Shown here: one piece after another, positions 44,173 to 52,213 of the stretch
Numbering within the stretch: the stretch's first letter is position 1
Layout: each line of letters starts with the position of its first letter
Source of the DNA: Lachnospiraceae bacterium
Lineage (GTDB): Bacteria > Bacillota > Clostridia > Lachnospirales > Lachnospiraceae
Length of the DNA: 58,942 nucleotides
Assembly (NCBI GenBank): GCA_017470735.1
Contig: JAFUYB010000074.1
Location: forward strand, 1 to 58,942
Reading direction: 5' to 3'
The notes under the pieces: model-generated
The model's input: only the letters and a program-made list of their open reading frames with translations
Database searches by the model: none
Told to the model about the DNA's origin: nothing
Program-made: the position numbers and the translations under genes

Positions 44173-44229
44173 ATGATGGAAGCCGTAGATCGTCCCAAAG
44201 ATATGATTAATAATTTAAATATTGAATAA
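44173..44229 (+). CDS. Possible 18-residue leader peptide
   Basis: MMEAVDRPKDMINNLNIE, preceded by a very strong GAGGAGGGGG ribosome site and located just behind the internal promoter. It stops 55 bases before the two-carrier gene. It could be a regulatory leader or a leftover; I find no cluster of rare or repeated codons typical of an attenuator and no cleavage motif typical of a RiPP precursor. Confidence 0.35.
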   Translation: MMEAVDRPKDMINNLNIE

Positions 44230-44284
44230 ATGGCAACAATAGTATCAATAGAAAATAATAATCTAATCAAAGGAGGACATGCAA

Positions 44285-45316
44285 ATGACGAAACAGGAAA
44301 TGAAAGAACTTTTGATGGAAGGCTGGAAGGCCATTTTCCCGGAAAGCGACGCCAACGAGGAATCGGATTTCTTCACGGATGGGGGCGACTCCATAACGGC
44401 GGTTCAGCTTGTGAGCTGGCTCCTGCAAAAGGGCGTGAAGCTTGACATGATGAAGATTTTCTCTGAACCGGTACTCGGTAATCTCGCGGAGACTCTGGAA
44501 GAGACCCAGCCGATGCAGGTTCCCGAAAAGATGATGACAAAAGACGCTTTAAAGGAGATGGGGATCAATCCGGCGCTGGTATCGAAGTTTGCGCAGAATG
44601 GCGCAGCTCCTGCCGGCGGCACACCGGCTCCGCAGGCAGCGCCGGCACCAACAGCACCTGTCGCAGGCGGTCCTTCCCAGAATCCTCAGATGTGTACGCC
44701 GGCGCAGAACAGACGTGCAGGCGGTCCTTCCCAGAATCCTCAGATGTGTACTCCTGCCGCAAATGGACGGCCGATGGCTCCTATGAATGGCTATGGCGCG
44801 ATGGGCGGTATGCCTTATATGCCCGGTGCATATTCCATGCCGATGATGCCCTATATGATGCCCATGGTCGTCATGGTGCCCGTGATGCCATATATGATGC
44901 CTATGATGCCGAACATGCCGGCCTTTCCCATGCAGGGAAATCCTTTTGGCGGGCAGGGGGCAGGCGGCTTCGGCGGCATGAACCCGCAGTTGATGCAGCA
45001 ATTTGCGCAGTATCAGGCTCGTCCTGTCAATGAGCCTATTCAGAACCCAACAATTATGCAGATTGAAAGACCGCATGTCGGAGTGCCTACGGAGACGCCG
45101 GAGGTGGCCCTGGATGAGGTGTTAAAGAGCATCTTTCCAGCCTATGACCGGAATACCGGTCTTTTGGAGCAAGGCTTTACCTCTCTTAACATGATGCAGA
45201 TTGTCACGCGGCTTGGGGAGCATGGATATTCGATCACCATGGGAGATATTATCGCAAATCCTTCCTTTGACGGGATTCTGCCCAACATGAAGGCCGGAGA
45301 GCAGGGAAATGCTTAA
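44285..45316 (+). CDS. Two-carrier protein with methionine/proline-rich linker
   Basis: A 343-residue protein with a carrier domain at each end. The first (residues 1-70) has the canonical GGDSI with S36; the second (about 265-340) has GFTSLNMMQIV with S300. The roughly 190-residue linker is low complexity: an Ala/Pro stretch, an exact 35-base direct repeat (44663 and 44717, encoding GGPSQNPQMCTP twice) and a core at residues 173-216 with about 17 methionines among Pro, Tyr and Val. AAAGGAGG lies eight bases before the ATG. Paired carriers could hold two acyl groups for the two condensation enzymes. It overlaps the second ligase by eight bases. Confidence 0.85.
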   Translation: MTKQEMKELLMEGWKAIFPESDANEESDFFTDGGDSITAVQLVSWLLQKGVKLDMMKIFSEPVLGNLAETLEETQPMQVPEKMMTKDALKEMGINPALVSKFAQNGAAPAGGTPAPQAAPAPTAPVAGGPSQNPQMCTPAQNRRAGGPSQNPQMCTPAANGRPMAPMNGYGAMGGMPYMPGAYSMPMMPYMMPMVVMVPVMPYMMPMMPNMPAFPMQGNPFGGQGAGGFGGMNPQLMQQFAQYQARPVNEPIQNPTIMQIERPHVGVPTETPEVALDEVLKSIFPAYDRNTGLLEQGFTSLNMMQIVTRLGEHGYSITMGDIIANPSFDGILPNMKAGEQGNA

Positions 45317-47153
45317 ACAAAGCTTTGAAGCGCTGCCACGCCTGGTATATGAAAAGGATATGAGAATCCGCCTGGCGGCGGCGCTGTCTGATGAGGATAT
45401 TTTTGAAAAGAATGTGCCGGATGGGATAAATGCCCCATCCGACCGTACCCTGCCGGAAGCGAAATACCTGGATATCCGGCGATTTAAAAATGAGGGAGAT
45501 GACGTCTCGGATGAGCAGGAGAAATATGTAAAGGGATATCAGAATATGGAAAGGCTCAAGGGCTTTTCGGCCGAGGAAATCCCTTTACGAATTTCGTTGT
45601 TTCGCCTTGACGATACCACCTGCGCCATGGGGATAACGTGGGATGATGATGCGTTCTCCCCGGCTGCGATAGAAAAGCTGAAGCACCGCATAAGCGCCAT
45701 GACGGGACGCTATGTTCCAAAGGCGGATACGGTGTTCGAGCTTGTTCTCAGGCAGGGAGTCCGCCATCCGGACAGAAAGCTTTTAATTTTTATCGATGAG
45801 GAAGGACGGCATGAGGTTTCTGCCGGCAAGCTGCTTAAAGACGTAGATACCGTAGCCGGCTTCTTAAAAGAAAAGGCGGGCGGATATCGGCGGATTGCCA
45901 TTTGCGGCGACACGAGCTATGCATGGATGCTTGCATTCTTTGCGATTAGTGCCACCTGCGGCACGGCTGTCATATTAGAACCGAAGCTAGGTAATGAGCA
46001 GATTTGTGAGAGGATGGAACAGGTAGGCGCGGATGTTCTCATAGGAGAGGAAGAAATTCTATCAGGTTTTTTGGAAGAGGAGTATGTCGGGATTCTTCTT
46101 TCAGACATAGAAGCCCTTGCGGTGGAGAAAGATGGAGAGAAGGCGGAGGGAAGCTTGATTAAGGATTTGCCCAAGGCAACCCCTGAAGATATTGCCGCCA
46201 TATTTTTCACCTCAGGTACCACGGGCTATGGCAAGGCGGTACCGCTAACGCATAACATGCTCACGTCATACGTGAAGAACGTCGTGGATTTGATGGGGAC
46301 GGTTGAGCGGGCATTGCAGTTTTTGCCGCTATATCATATCGCGGGTATCACGACGCTTCTTTGCGATATCCATTATGGTGCGTCTGCAATGATCATCCGG
46401 GATTATCGCCTTCTGGTTGAAGCCATAGCCACGCAAGGGATAAAGTATGCCGTGCTGGTTCCGAGGCTGGCAGACATGCTGCTGGTCTGGCTTAGGGGTC
46501 AGGCAAAAGATCCCCACGAAACCATGGAGGGCTTTGATCTGGAATATATTTCAATTGGGGGTGCAAAGTCCAATGTGGATTATACAAAGGAATTTGCACC
46601 ATTTGGAATAGAAGCATATGATGTATATGGAATGACCGAGTCCTGCGGCGGCATGATTTTTGGAAACCGACCGCTTGAGCAAATGTCCGTTAAAATAGAT
46701 GAAAACGGCGAACTCCTTGTAAAGGGTCCTATGGTATTTGGCGGTTATCTAAACGATGACGAAGCGACAAGCACCGTATTTAAAGACGGATGGTTTTGTA
46801 CAGGCGATCTTGCCAGAGAAACGGAGGATGGGCGCATTTTCATTGTGGGAAGGCTAAAAAATCTGATTGTCCTGTCCAATGGAGAAAATGTTTCCCCCGA
46901 GGAGATTGAGGGAATCCTGCAAAAATCCGAGTACGTTGACGAGGTCGTCGTTTTTGAACAGGATGACAGGATCGCGGCGGAGATTTTTCCGGGTCGAGAG
47001 GTTGGCACAACAGTCAACAACAAGATTGAAGACGAAGTTAAGAGGCTTCTTGCCGGGCTGCCGACATACAAGCAGGTAGCAAACATCATTCTAAGGAAGG
47101 AACCTTTTCCGAGGAATGCCATGGGCAAGATAGTCCGCAGACAGGAGGATTGA
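45309..47153 (+). CDS. AMP-forming acyl ligase 2 with N-terminal condensation-like remnant
   Basis: A 614-residue protein. Residues about 145-614 form an adenylate-forming domain: FFTSGTTGYGKAVPLTHNM (A3), YGMTESCGGMIFG (A5), DGWFCTGDLARE (A7), VGRLKNLIVLSNGENVSPEEIEGIL (A8) and PRNAMGKIVRRQ (A10 lysine). Residues 1-140 resemble the first half of a condensation domain (PLRISLFRLDD..., then ITWDDDAFSPAAI). The HHxxxDG position reads TWDDDAFS, so the catalytic His is gone; it would serve as docking at best. The domain assignment of that first part is inference. The start overlaps the two-carrier stop, and it probably loads those carriers. Confidence 0.8.
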   Translation: MLKQSFEALPRLVYEKDMRIRLAAALSDEDIFEKNVPDGINAPSDRTLPEAKYLDIRRFKNEGDDVSDEQEKYVKGYQNMERLKGFSAEEIPLRISLFRLDDTTCAMGITWDDDAFSPAAIEKLKHRISAMTGRYVPKADTVFELVLRQGVRHPDRKLLIFIDEEGRHEVSAGKLLKDVDTVAGFLKEKAGGYRRIAICGDTSYAWMLAFFAISATCGTAVILEPKLGNEQICERMEQVGADVLIGEEEILSGFLEEEYVGILLSDIEALAVEKDGEKAEGSLIKDLPKATPEDIAAIFFTSGTTGYGKAVPLTHNMLTSYVKNVVDLMGTVERALQFLPLYHIAGITTLLCDIHYGASAMIIRDYRLLVEAIATQGIKYAVLVPRLADMLLVWLRGQAKDPHETMEGFDLEYISIGGAKSNVDYTKEFAPFGIEAYDVYGMTESCGGMIFGNRPLEQMSVKIDENGELLVKGPMVFGGYLNDDEATSTVFKDGWFCTGDLARETEDGRIFIVGRLKNLIVLSNGENVSPEEIEGILQKSEYVDEVVVFEQDDRIAAEIFPGREVGTTVNNKIEDEVKRLLAGLPTYKQVANIILRKEPFPRNAMGKIVRRQED

Positions 47154-47156
47154 GCA

Positions 47157-49388
47157 ATGTTCTGGAATCCGTATGGTTTTCAAATGAATATGATGAGGCC
47201 GTATTACAGTTGGGTGCCTTTTGGCTCCGCAATGCCTTTTGCAAGGTTCAGCCCCGCGTTGTGGAATGGTTATTCCGCGTTGCCTGCGAACTGGCAGGGT
47301 GCGGGGTATTTTCCTCGGGCAATGCAGCCCACCCCGGTACCGGGGGGGTTTCAGAATCAGCGGTCTGCCATGAATCAGCCGCCAGCCATGGCTGCACAGC
47401 CCGTCACGGCTTCGCAATACGCTGCGGCTTCGCGTCCCGTCACGGTCCCTCAGCCTTCCATGGATTCCAGGCCCGCTCCGGTGCCGCCGACGAAGAAAAA
47501 GAAAAGACCGGATTTAGACGCTTCTAAGTTTACCGCCCAGGATCTTACCGAAAACGATCTCGAACAGGTCATCACCACTTGCGGGGCCGGAATAGAAGAC
47601 ATTTATACCCTGGCACCCGGGCAAAAGTGGATGTTTGAAAAGGCAAACGAGGTTACTTCCGCCTTTTTTTTGCAGTACGTATTCAAGGCGGTCATACCCT
47701 TAAAGCCACATGAGCTAAGGCAGAAGATTGATGAAGTGAGCGAAATGCGCGATAACCTTAGGTCGGCCTATGTATACAGGGGCGTGAGCCAGCCTTATCG
47801 CGTGGTGTTGATGAACCGGCTGGTCGAGCTGAGGTTTGAGGAGTTGGAATATGACGACGAGGATGAGCTGGATGAACGCTTAAAAAGCATTATGGACGCT
47901 GACAGGCGGCGCGGTTTTGACCTCGAAAAGGATACCCTCCTTCGAATTGCCGTGTATGCGACGAAGGAACCGGACACCTATGCCATTCTGGTATCCCAGC
48001 CCCATATCAACACGGACGGCGTCAGCATGATGCTTTTGATGAAGGACATCTTCATAGACTACGCCCTTGAAATGAAGGGGATAAATCTGGAAACCGAGAC
48101 CTTTTCATACAAGGAGTACGCCGAGTGGCTTGAAAGCCGCGACAAGGATAAGGAAATCGACTACTGGAAGGAAATCTTAAAGGACTCGCCTCCCCTCACA
48201 AGAATTCCAGCTCTGATGAAAAACGGACTTGCGGACTTCAAGATGACGTCGGAAAAGAGGACGTTCCCCGAAGAGGTGCAGAAGGGCCTGAAAGAGAAGC
48301 AGGCGGCCTTTCATGCTACCCAGAATAACCTGATGCAGACGGCCTGGGCCGTGCTTTTGATGAAGCTTTATTGTACCGATGACTGTATGTTTGGCGCAAT
48401 TACCTCCGGTCGCGACGCGGATGTGGCGGAAAGCTCCAAGATCGCGGGCGGATTTGTAAACGCGTTTCCCGTGCGGGCGAGAGCAGAGGGACAGGAGGTT
48501 ACCGTGGCGAGCCTGGTATCCCTTTTGCAAAAGCAGATAATCAAGTCCCTGGGAAATTCACACGTATCCCCCGGGGAAATACGAAAGGCGTTGGGAAGGC
48601 AGGAGCCTTTATTTGACCATCTTTTGAATTTCCACAATTTCATGCAGGTTAAATCGGGAGGCTTTTCGGCGGGACCGTCCATCCCCGGAATCAAGCTGAT
48701 TGGAGGCGAGATGTACGACAATCTTTCCACGGATCTTGTGGTGTACTTTGTAAATTCGCCCGAGGGGCTTGGCACGAATTTTGTATACAACCAGAACCAT
48801 CTGACAAGCTCCCGTATCGAGGTGTTGATGGATTGCTTTTACAGCGTGGTGGAGCAGATCGCGCTTGGTAGCGACGACTTGCGCATATCCGACATAGAAT
48901 GTCCGGATATTTCCGTGTTCAGAAAGGCCATTGAAAACGAGCAGTCCGTGCGGGAGGAAATTGAAGCGTTCATTAGGAGCCTTGGCTTATTTGCGCCGGA
49001 ACACGAGCCCTTCATTCACCAGCTTGCATTGGCCGCAAAGCTTGAAACCTTTGAGGAGGATGACCTGATCTTTAAGGAGGGGCAAAAAGTTTCGGATCTG
49101 ATGTACGTCTATGACGGATTCGTAGAGCTCTCCAGAGAAGCGTCCGATGGCTGGATGAAGTCGCTCATGGTGCTAAAGTCACAGAAGATCATTACCGCAA
49201 CGGGTATCGTAGATGGCGCCGCAAGCTTCATGGAGGCACAGGCCGTTTCCAAGACCCGGATCCTCGTTATTCCCAGGGACGTTGTCATGTCCATAATCGG
49301 GCAGTGTCCGGAGTTTGCGGTGCAGATCATAGGCGAGCTGGAAAAACGCTTGAACGCTTATTCCCGTTTATGGGTATATGCGGATTAG
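47157..49388 (+). CDS. Condensation domain fused to a cyclic-nucleotide-binding domain
   Basis: A 743-residue protein of three parts. Residues 1-115 are low complexity, rich in Met, Trp, Tyr, Phe and Pro, ending in a basic KKKKR patch. Residues about 120-600 form a condensation-type acyltransferase: HHxxxDG appears as PHINTDGVS (catalytic H283, D287, G288 kept) and later blocks (NNLMQTAWAVLLMKLYC, ITSGRDADV, GGFVNAFPVRA) match the family. Residues about 620-743 look like a cNMP-binding (Crp-type) beta roll: FEEDDLIFKEGQKVSDLMYVYDGFVEL and VPRDVVMSIIGQCPEFAVQIIGELEKRLNAYSRLW. No DNA-binding domain follows. Joining a nucleotide sensor to an acyltransferase is rare and suggests allosteric control. 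Confidence 0.8.
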   Translation: MFWNPYGFQMNMMRPYYSWVPFGSAMPFARFSPALWNGYSALPANWQGAGYFPRAMQPTPVPGGFQNQRSAMNQPPAMAAQPVTASQYAAASRPVTVPQPSMDSRPAPVPPTKKKKRPDLDASKFTAQDLTENDLEQVITTCGAGIEDIYTLAPGQKWMFEKANEVTSAFFLQYVFKAVIPLKPHELRQKIDEVSEMRDNLRSAYVYRGVSQPYRVVLMNRLVELRFEELEYDDEDELDERLKSIMDADRRRGFDLEKDTLLRIAVYATKEPDTYAILVSQPHINTDGVSMMLLMKDIFIDYALEMKGINLETETFSYKEYAEWLESRDKDKEIDYWKEILKDSPPLTRIPALMKNGLADFKMTSEKRTFPEEVQKGLKEKQAAFHATQNNLMQTAWAVLLMKLYCTDDCMFGAITSGRDADVAESSKIAGGFVNAFPVRARAEGQEVTVASLVSLLQKQIIKSLGNSHVSPGEIRKALGRQEPLFDHLLNFHNFMQVKSGGFSAGPSIPGIKLIGGEMYDNLSTDLVVYFVNSPEGLGTNFVYNQNHLTSSRIEVLMDCFYSVVEQIALGSDDLRISDIECPDISVFRKAIENEQSVREEIEAFIRSLGLFAPEHEPFIHQLALAAKLETFEEDDLIFKEGQKVSDLMYVYDGFVELSREASDGWMKSLMVLKSQKIITATGIVDGAASFMEAQAVSKTRILVIPRDVVMSIIGQCPEFAVQIIGELEKRLNAYSRLWVYAD

Positions 49389-49401
49389 AAGTTGAATGTT
49401 T

Positions 49402-49632
49402 GGTCTTCTGGATGAGCCGATGAAAGCGCTCAGTGAACTGAACCGCGTATGCAAAGAAGGAGGAGTTCTAATCATCCCCACGCATATGAACAGGAATTAA
49501 AAGGGTCAGACCAGTAATTTTGCCTCTGCTGTGGGAAAAGCCGGGGCGGATTTCAAGCGACAGTTTAAAATTGAGAGCTATAAGCAGTTTTTCATGGACA
49601 GTTGCCAGGGTTCTTTCATGAATCATAATTGA
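49402..49632 (+). pseudogene. Broken SAM-dependent methyltransferase
   Basis: One frame reads LLDEPMKALSELNRVCKEGGVLIIPTHMN, meets an in-frame TAA at 49498, then continues GQTSNFASAVGKAGADFKRQFKIESYKQFF. This is the post-SAM-binding half of a class I methyltransferase. The N-terminal part is absent and the C-terminus ends early. It starts 14 bases after the condensation gene, so it may be a lost last gene of the locus or unrelated debris. Confidence 0.7.
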
Positions 49633-49767
49633 AAATCTAATAATGACAGATGAAGCAAGGGCTATAGGAATTATACAAATTTTCTTGTAGCCCTTGAGTT
49701 TTGCGCTTTGTAGAGGTATACTATCCATAAGTATAGGTATACGCCACCTATACAGAAAGGAGGCCTT

Positions 49768-50346
49768 ATGCCAAAGACAGAGAAGGTATACCCGGAATGG
49801 GTACAGAAGTACCGTGAGCGCGGAACAACCATCAAGAAAAAGGGGGAGTCATACTACCTTTATAAAAGGACGTCCAAGCGTGTCCCCGGGAAAAAGTATC
49901 CGCAGCCGGTAGACACCTATATCGGGATTATCACCCCGGACGGGATCGTTAAGACTCAAAGAAAGCGGGTTAAACTTACCGATATCGAAGTATGGGAATA
50001 CGGTTATTCCAATGCCTTATGGAACCTGTGCCCGCAGGAATGGAAAGACCCCCTGGGCGACGAATGGGAGGACGTGTTAAAGACGCTGATCCTAAGACGG
50101 TCGCCCCAGTCATATATCGGAAGGGGCTATACGGAGCGCGGTCCCAAGGAATTCCATTGTTCCTTCGGGGCCCAGGCAGGAATGCTTTCCCGGAGGATAT
50201 ACAAGGAACACAAAGTGGACATAAAGGAACTGGAGATATTAAAAAACATTTATCTTGTTTATATTGATAAAGAGGAGGCAGTTTCGCGCCTGGATGAAGC
50301 CCAGAAACATCTGCTGGAAAAGCTCGGCGTGGAACTGGGATCCTAA
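49768..50346 (+). CDS. Transposon-associated protein preceding an ISAs1-type transposase
   Basis: A 192-residue basic protein: KVYPEWVQKYRERGTTIKKKGESYYLYKRTSKRVPGKKYPQPVDTYIGIITPDG. I know this type as the companion that precedes transposase frames in gut Clostridia, but cannot name its activity. It starts eight bases after AGAAAGGAGG. The upstream DNA has tight TATAC/GTATA repeats (about 49715-49755) which may be part of the element end. The next frame is a truncated transposase with its first readable codons overlapping this stop, so an original translational coupling or frameshift is possible. Confidence 0.6.
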   Translation: MPKTEKVYPEWVQKYRERGTTIKKKGESYYLYKRTSKRVPGKKYPQPVDTYIGIITPDGIVKTQRKRVKLTDIEVWEYGYSNALWNLCPQEWKDPLGDEWEDVLKTLILRRSPQSYIGRGYTERGPKEFHCSFGAQAGMLSRRIYKEHKVDIKELEILKNIYLVYIDKEEAVSRLDEAQKHLLEKLGVELGS

Positions 50347-50348
50347 GG

Positions 50349-50689
50349 ATGCGGCAAAGGACGCCGGGAAATCTTTGCTGGAGCATATGAGGACGGTTCC
50401 CGACTACCGCTGCAGCAGGGAAAAACCGCACGACCACGCGGAGATGCTGACATATCCCGTGGCCGGCTATCTCAATGGCCGGGCATCCGTAGGACGCGCG
50501 CTCTGCTGGTGCGAGGACAACATTGAAATGCTTAAGAAACACATGGCGCTGAAACGGGGAATAGCATCGGAACCGACCATTTCGCGCATGCTGAACGGAA
50601 TAGATGCCTATATGTTCATGTATGCTTTTATGGAATGGACGGCCGAGATACCCTGCGGGCACGGAATACACAACAAACCATCTTCGTGA
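50349..50689 (+). pseudogene. Truncated ISAs1-type transposase
   Basis: The frame (open from before 50349) reads LLEHMRTVPDYRCSREKPHDHAEMLTYPVAGYLNGRASVGRALCWC, then GIASEPTISRMLNGIDAYMFMYAFMEWTAEI. This is the N-terminal associated domain of ISAs1/H-repeat transposases. The DDE catalytic domain is missing, so it cannot transpose by itself. No clean terminal inverted repeats are recognisable, so the element borders are not set. Confidence 0.7.
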
Positions 50690-50772
50690 AAGAACCCTGT
50701 TACAAAGCAGGATGTCCTTGACGGAATGCGAAAAATATGGCAAGCTAAAATCATCCTGACACGCTAACAGGA

Positions 50773-50880
50773 CTGTTCTCCGGTGGACGAGAATGTTTGG
50801 AAGCATGGCTGTTTTCCGATGGATGAGAATGTTTGGAAGCATGCCTGTTCTCCGATGGACGGGAAGCTTGGAAGCACATT
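50773..50880 (+). repeat. Three tandem 36-bp repeats
   Basis: Units at 50773-50808, 50809-50844 and 50845-50880 share CTGTTCTCCGATGGACGAGA-like starts and a TTGGAAGCA core; the last has diverged at its end. The period is a multiple of three, and one frame would repeat MDENVWKH, but no supported gene covers it. The array directly precedes the DUF1810-YjeF gene. Confidence 0.85.
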
Positions 50881-50906
50881 TGGGATGAGAAAAAGAGGGG
50901 TGTGGT

Positions 50907-51956
50907 GTGAACCAGAAGACAGTTTCAGAAAATCCGCAAGGCAAATACCGATTAGACCGTTTCATCGAAGCGCAGAAGCGGGATTACGAAACGGCATTGC
51001 GGGAGATCAAAAACGGCAGGAAACGGAGCCACTGGATCTGGTATATTTTTCCGCAGATCAAAGGGCTGGGGTTTTCTCCGACTTCGGAATACTACGGCAT
51101 TGACGGACTGGAAGAAGCCAAAGCGTATTGGCAAAATGCGTATCTGCGGGCACATCTGCTGGAAATCACGAAAGCCCTGCTCGCTTTGGAGACATCGGAT
51201 CCGACACAGGTAATGGGCTATCCGGACGATTTGAAGTTGCGTTCTTCGATGACGCTTTTTTCGTTGACTGCGCCGGATGAGCCGGTATTCCAGGCGGTTT
51301 TGGAGAAATATTTTAACGGTCAGCCGGACCAGCAGACGGTGCGTGAAACGGCAATCTCTGTGGAACAGATGCGCGCGAGTGATGCTTATACAATCGAGCA
51401 TTTTGTGGAAAGTAAGGAGCTGATGTACCGCGCGGCAGACGGTGTGTTCCGTGCGTATGACGGATGGCAGGACAAGCGGATTGCCATTCTGGCAGGAGGA
51501 GGAAACAACGGCGGTGACGGATACGCTCTTGTCGGAATCTTGTGGAAGAATGACATTCCCGTAACCGTTTTTCAGGTTTCGGATAAATTGTCTGAAGATG
51601 GAAAGTATTATTATGAGGATGCGCTCCGAAACGGAGCGGATATCCGCGTATTTTCGGAAGAAACAGCGTTGTCGGAATACGATGTAATAGTGGACTGTAT
51701 TCTAGGAACGGGATTTTCAGGGGAAGTGCGTGGAATGGCAGGGACAGCGATTACGGCAATCAACCATGCCCATGCCTTTGTCATTAGTGTCGATATCAAC
51801 AGCGGCTTAAACGGAGATACCGGGGAAGGAACCCTTGCTGTCCGCTCAGATCTTACGGTTTCGATCGGTTATTACAAAAAAGGATTGTTTACCGGGGATG
51901 CGCCAAGGCTGATCGGACGGCTTTGCAATGTAGATATCGGGATCGTGTTGGTTTAG
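50907..51956 (+). CDS. DUF1810 domain fused to NAD(P)H-hydrate epimerase (YjeF N-terminal) domain
   Basis: A 349-residue fusion. Residues about 10-140 are DUF1810: YRLDRFIEAQKRDYETALREIKNGRKRSHWIWYIFPQIKGLGFSPTSEYYGI, a family related to NADAR-like proteins and linked by comparative genomics to NAD and ADP-ribose metabolism. Residues about 150-349 are a YjeF_N epimerase, which repairs hydrated NAD(P)H: ILAGGGNNGGDGYALVGIL is the phosphate-binding loop, VDCILGTGFSGEVRG holds the catalytic-site Asp, and SVDINSGLNGDTGEG follows. The usual partner dehydratase domain is absent; DUF1810 takes its place at the other end. Start: GTG six bases after AGAGGGG. I infer a nucleotide-damage repair role. 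Confidence 0.85.
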   Translation: MNQKTVSENPQGKYRLDRFIEAQKRDYETALREIKNGRKRSHWIWYIFPQIKGLGFSPTSEYYGIDGLEEAKAYWQNAYLRAHLLEITKALLALETSDPTQVMGYPDDLKLRSSMTLFSLTAPDEPVFQAVLEKYFNGQPDQQTVRETAISVEQMRASDAYTIEHFVESKELMYRAADGVFRAYDGWQDKRIAILAGGGNNGGDGYALVGILWKNDIPVTVFQVSDKLSEDGKYYYEDALRNGADIRVFSEETALSEYDVIVDCILGTGFSGEVRGMAGTAITAINHAHAFVISVDINSGLNGDTGEGTLAVRSDLTVSIGYYKKGLFTGDAPRLIGRLCNVDIGIVLV

Positions 51957-52071
51957 GAATTTTCGGAAATGGTGGAATAGCATTGTTTAAAATAGTGGAG
52001 TCAAATACCCGCTGCAAGCAGTCGGGGCAAATTTGTCCTTTAGGGTATGGGTGGCTTCTTTCTGATTCTGA

Positions 52072-52088
52072 CCGCCCCCACGGGGCGG
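52072..52088 (+). other. GC-rich hairpin between the YjeF fusion and tspO
   Basis: CCGCCCC (52072-52078) pairs with GGGGCGG (52082-52088) over CAC. There is no T-run, so it is not a standard terminator. The rest of the 257-base gap shows no gene. Confidence 0.4.
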
Positions 52089-52213
52089 GGGATTCGATCT
52101 CGCGGCATTCGTGAAGTGGTCAGGAACGACCATTTTCCTCATTGTTTCGTGGGAGTAAAGACGCTAAAGTGGTAAAATAGTGTTTGGTGACATTGGAAAG
52201 GAATCTGGTAACT

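Noticed and set aside
44230-44445. 71-codon frame starting at the stop of the possible leader peptide
   Set aside because: It has no ribosome site and most of it is a shifted reading of the two-carrier gene.
49976-50965. 329-codon minus-strand frame over the transposon remnant
   Set aside because: It has no recognisable domain and is opposite two supported frames.
50783-51103. A gene reading the 36-bp repeats as MDENVWKH units
   Set aside because: After the repeats it runs out of frame through the DUF1810 gene and has no ribosome site.
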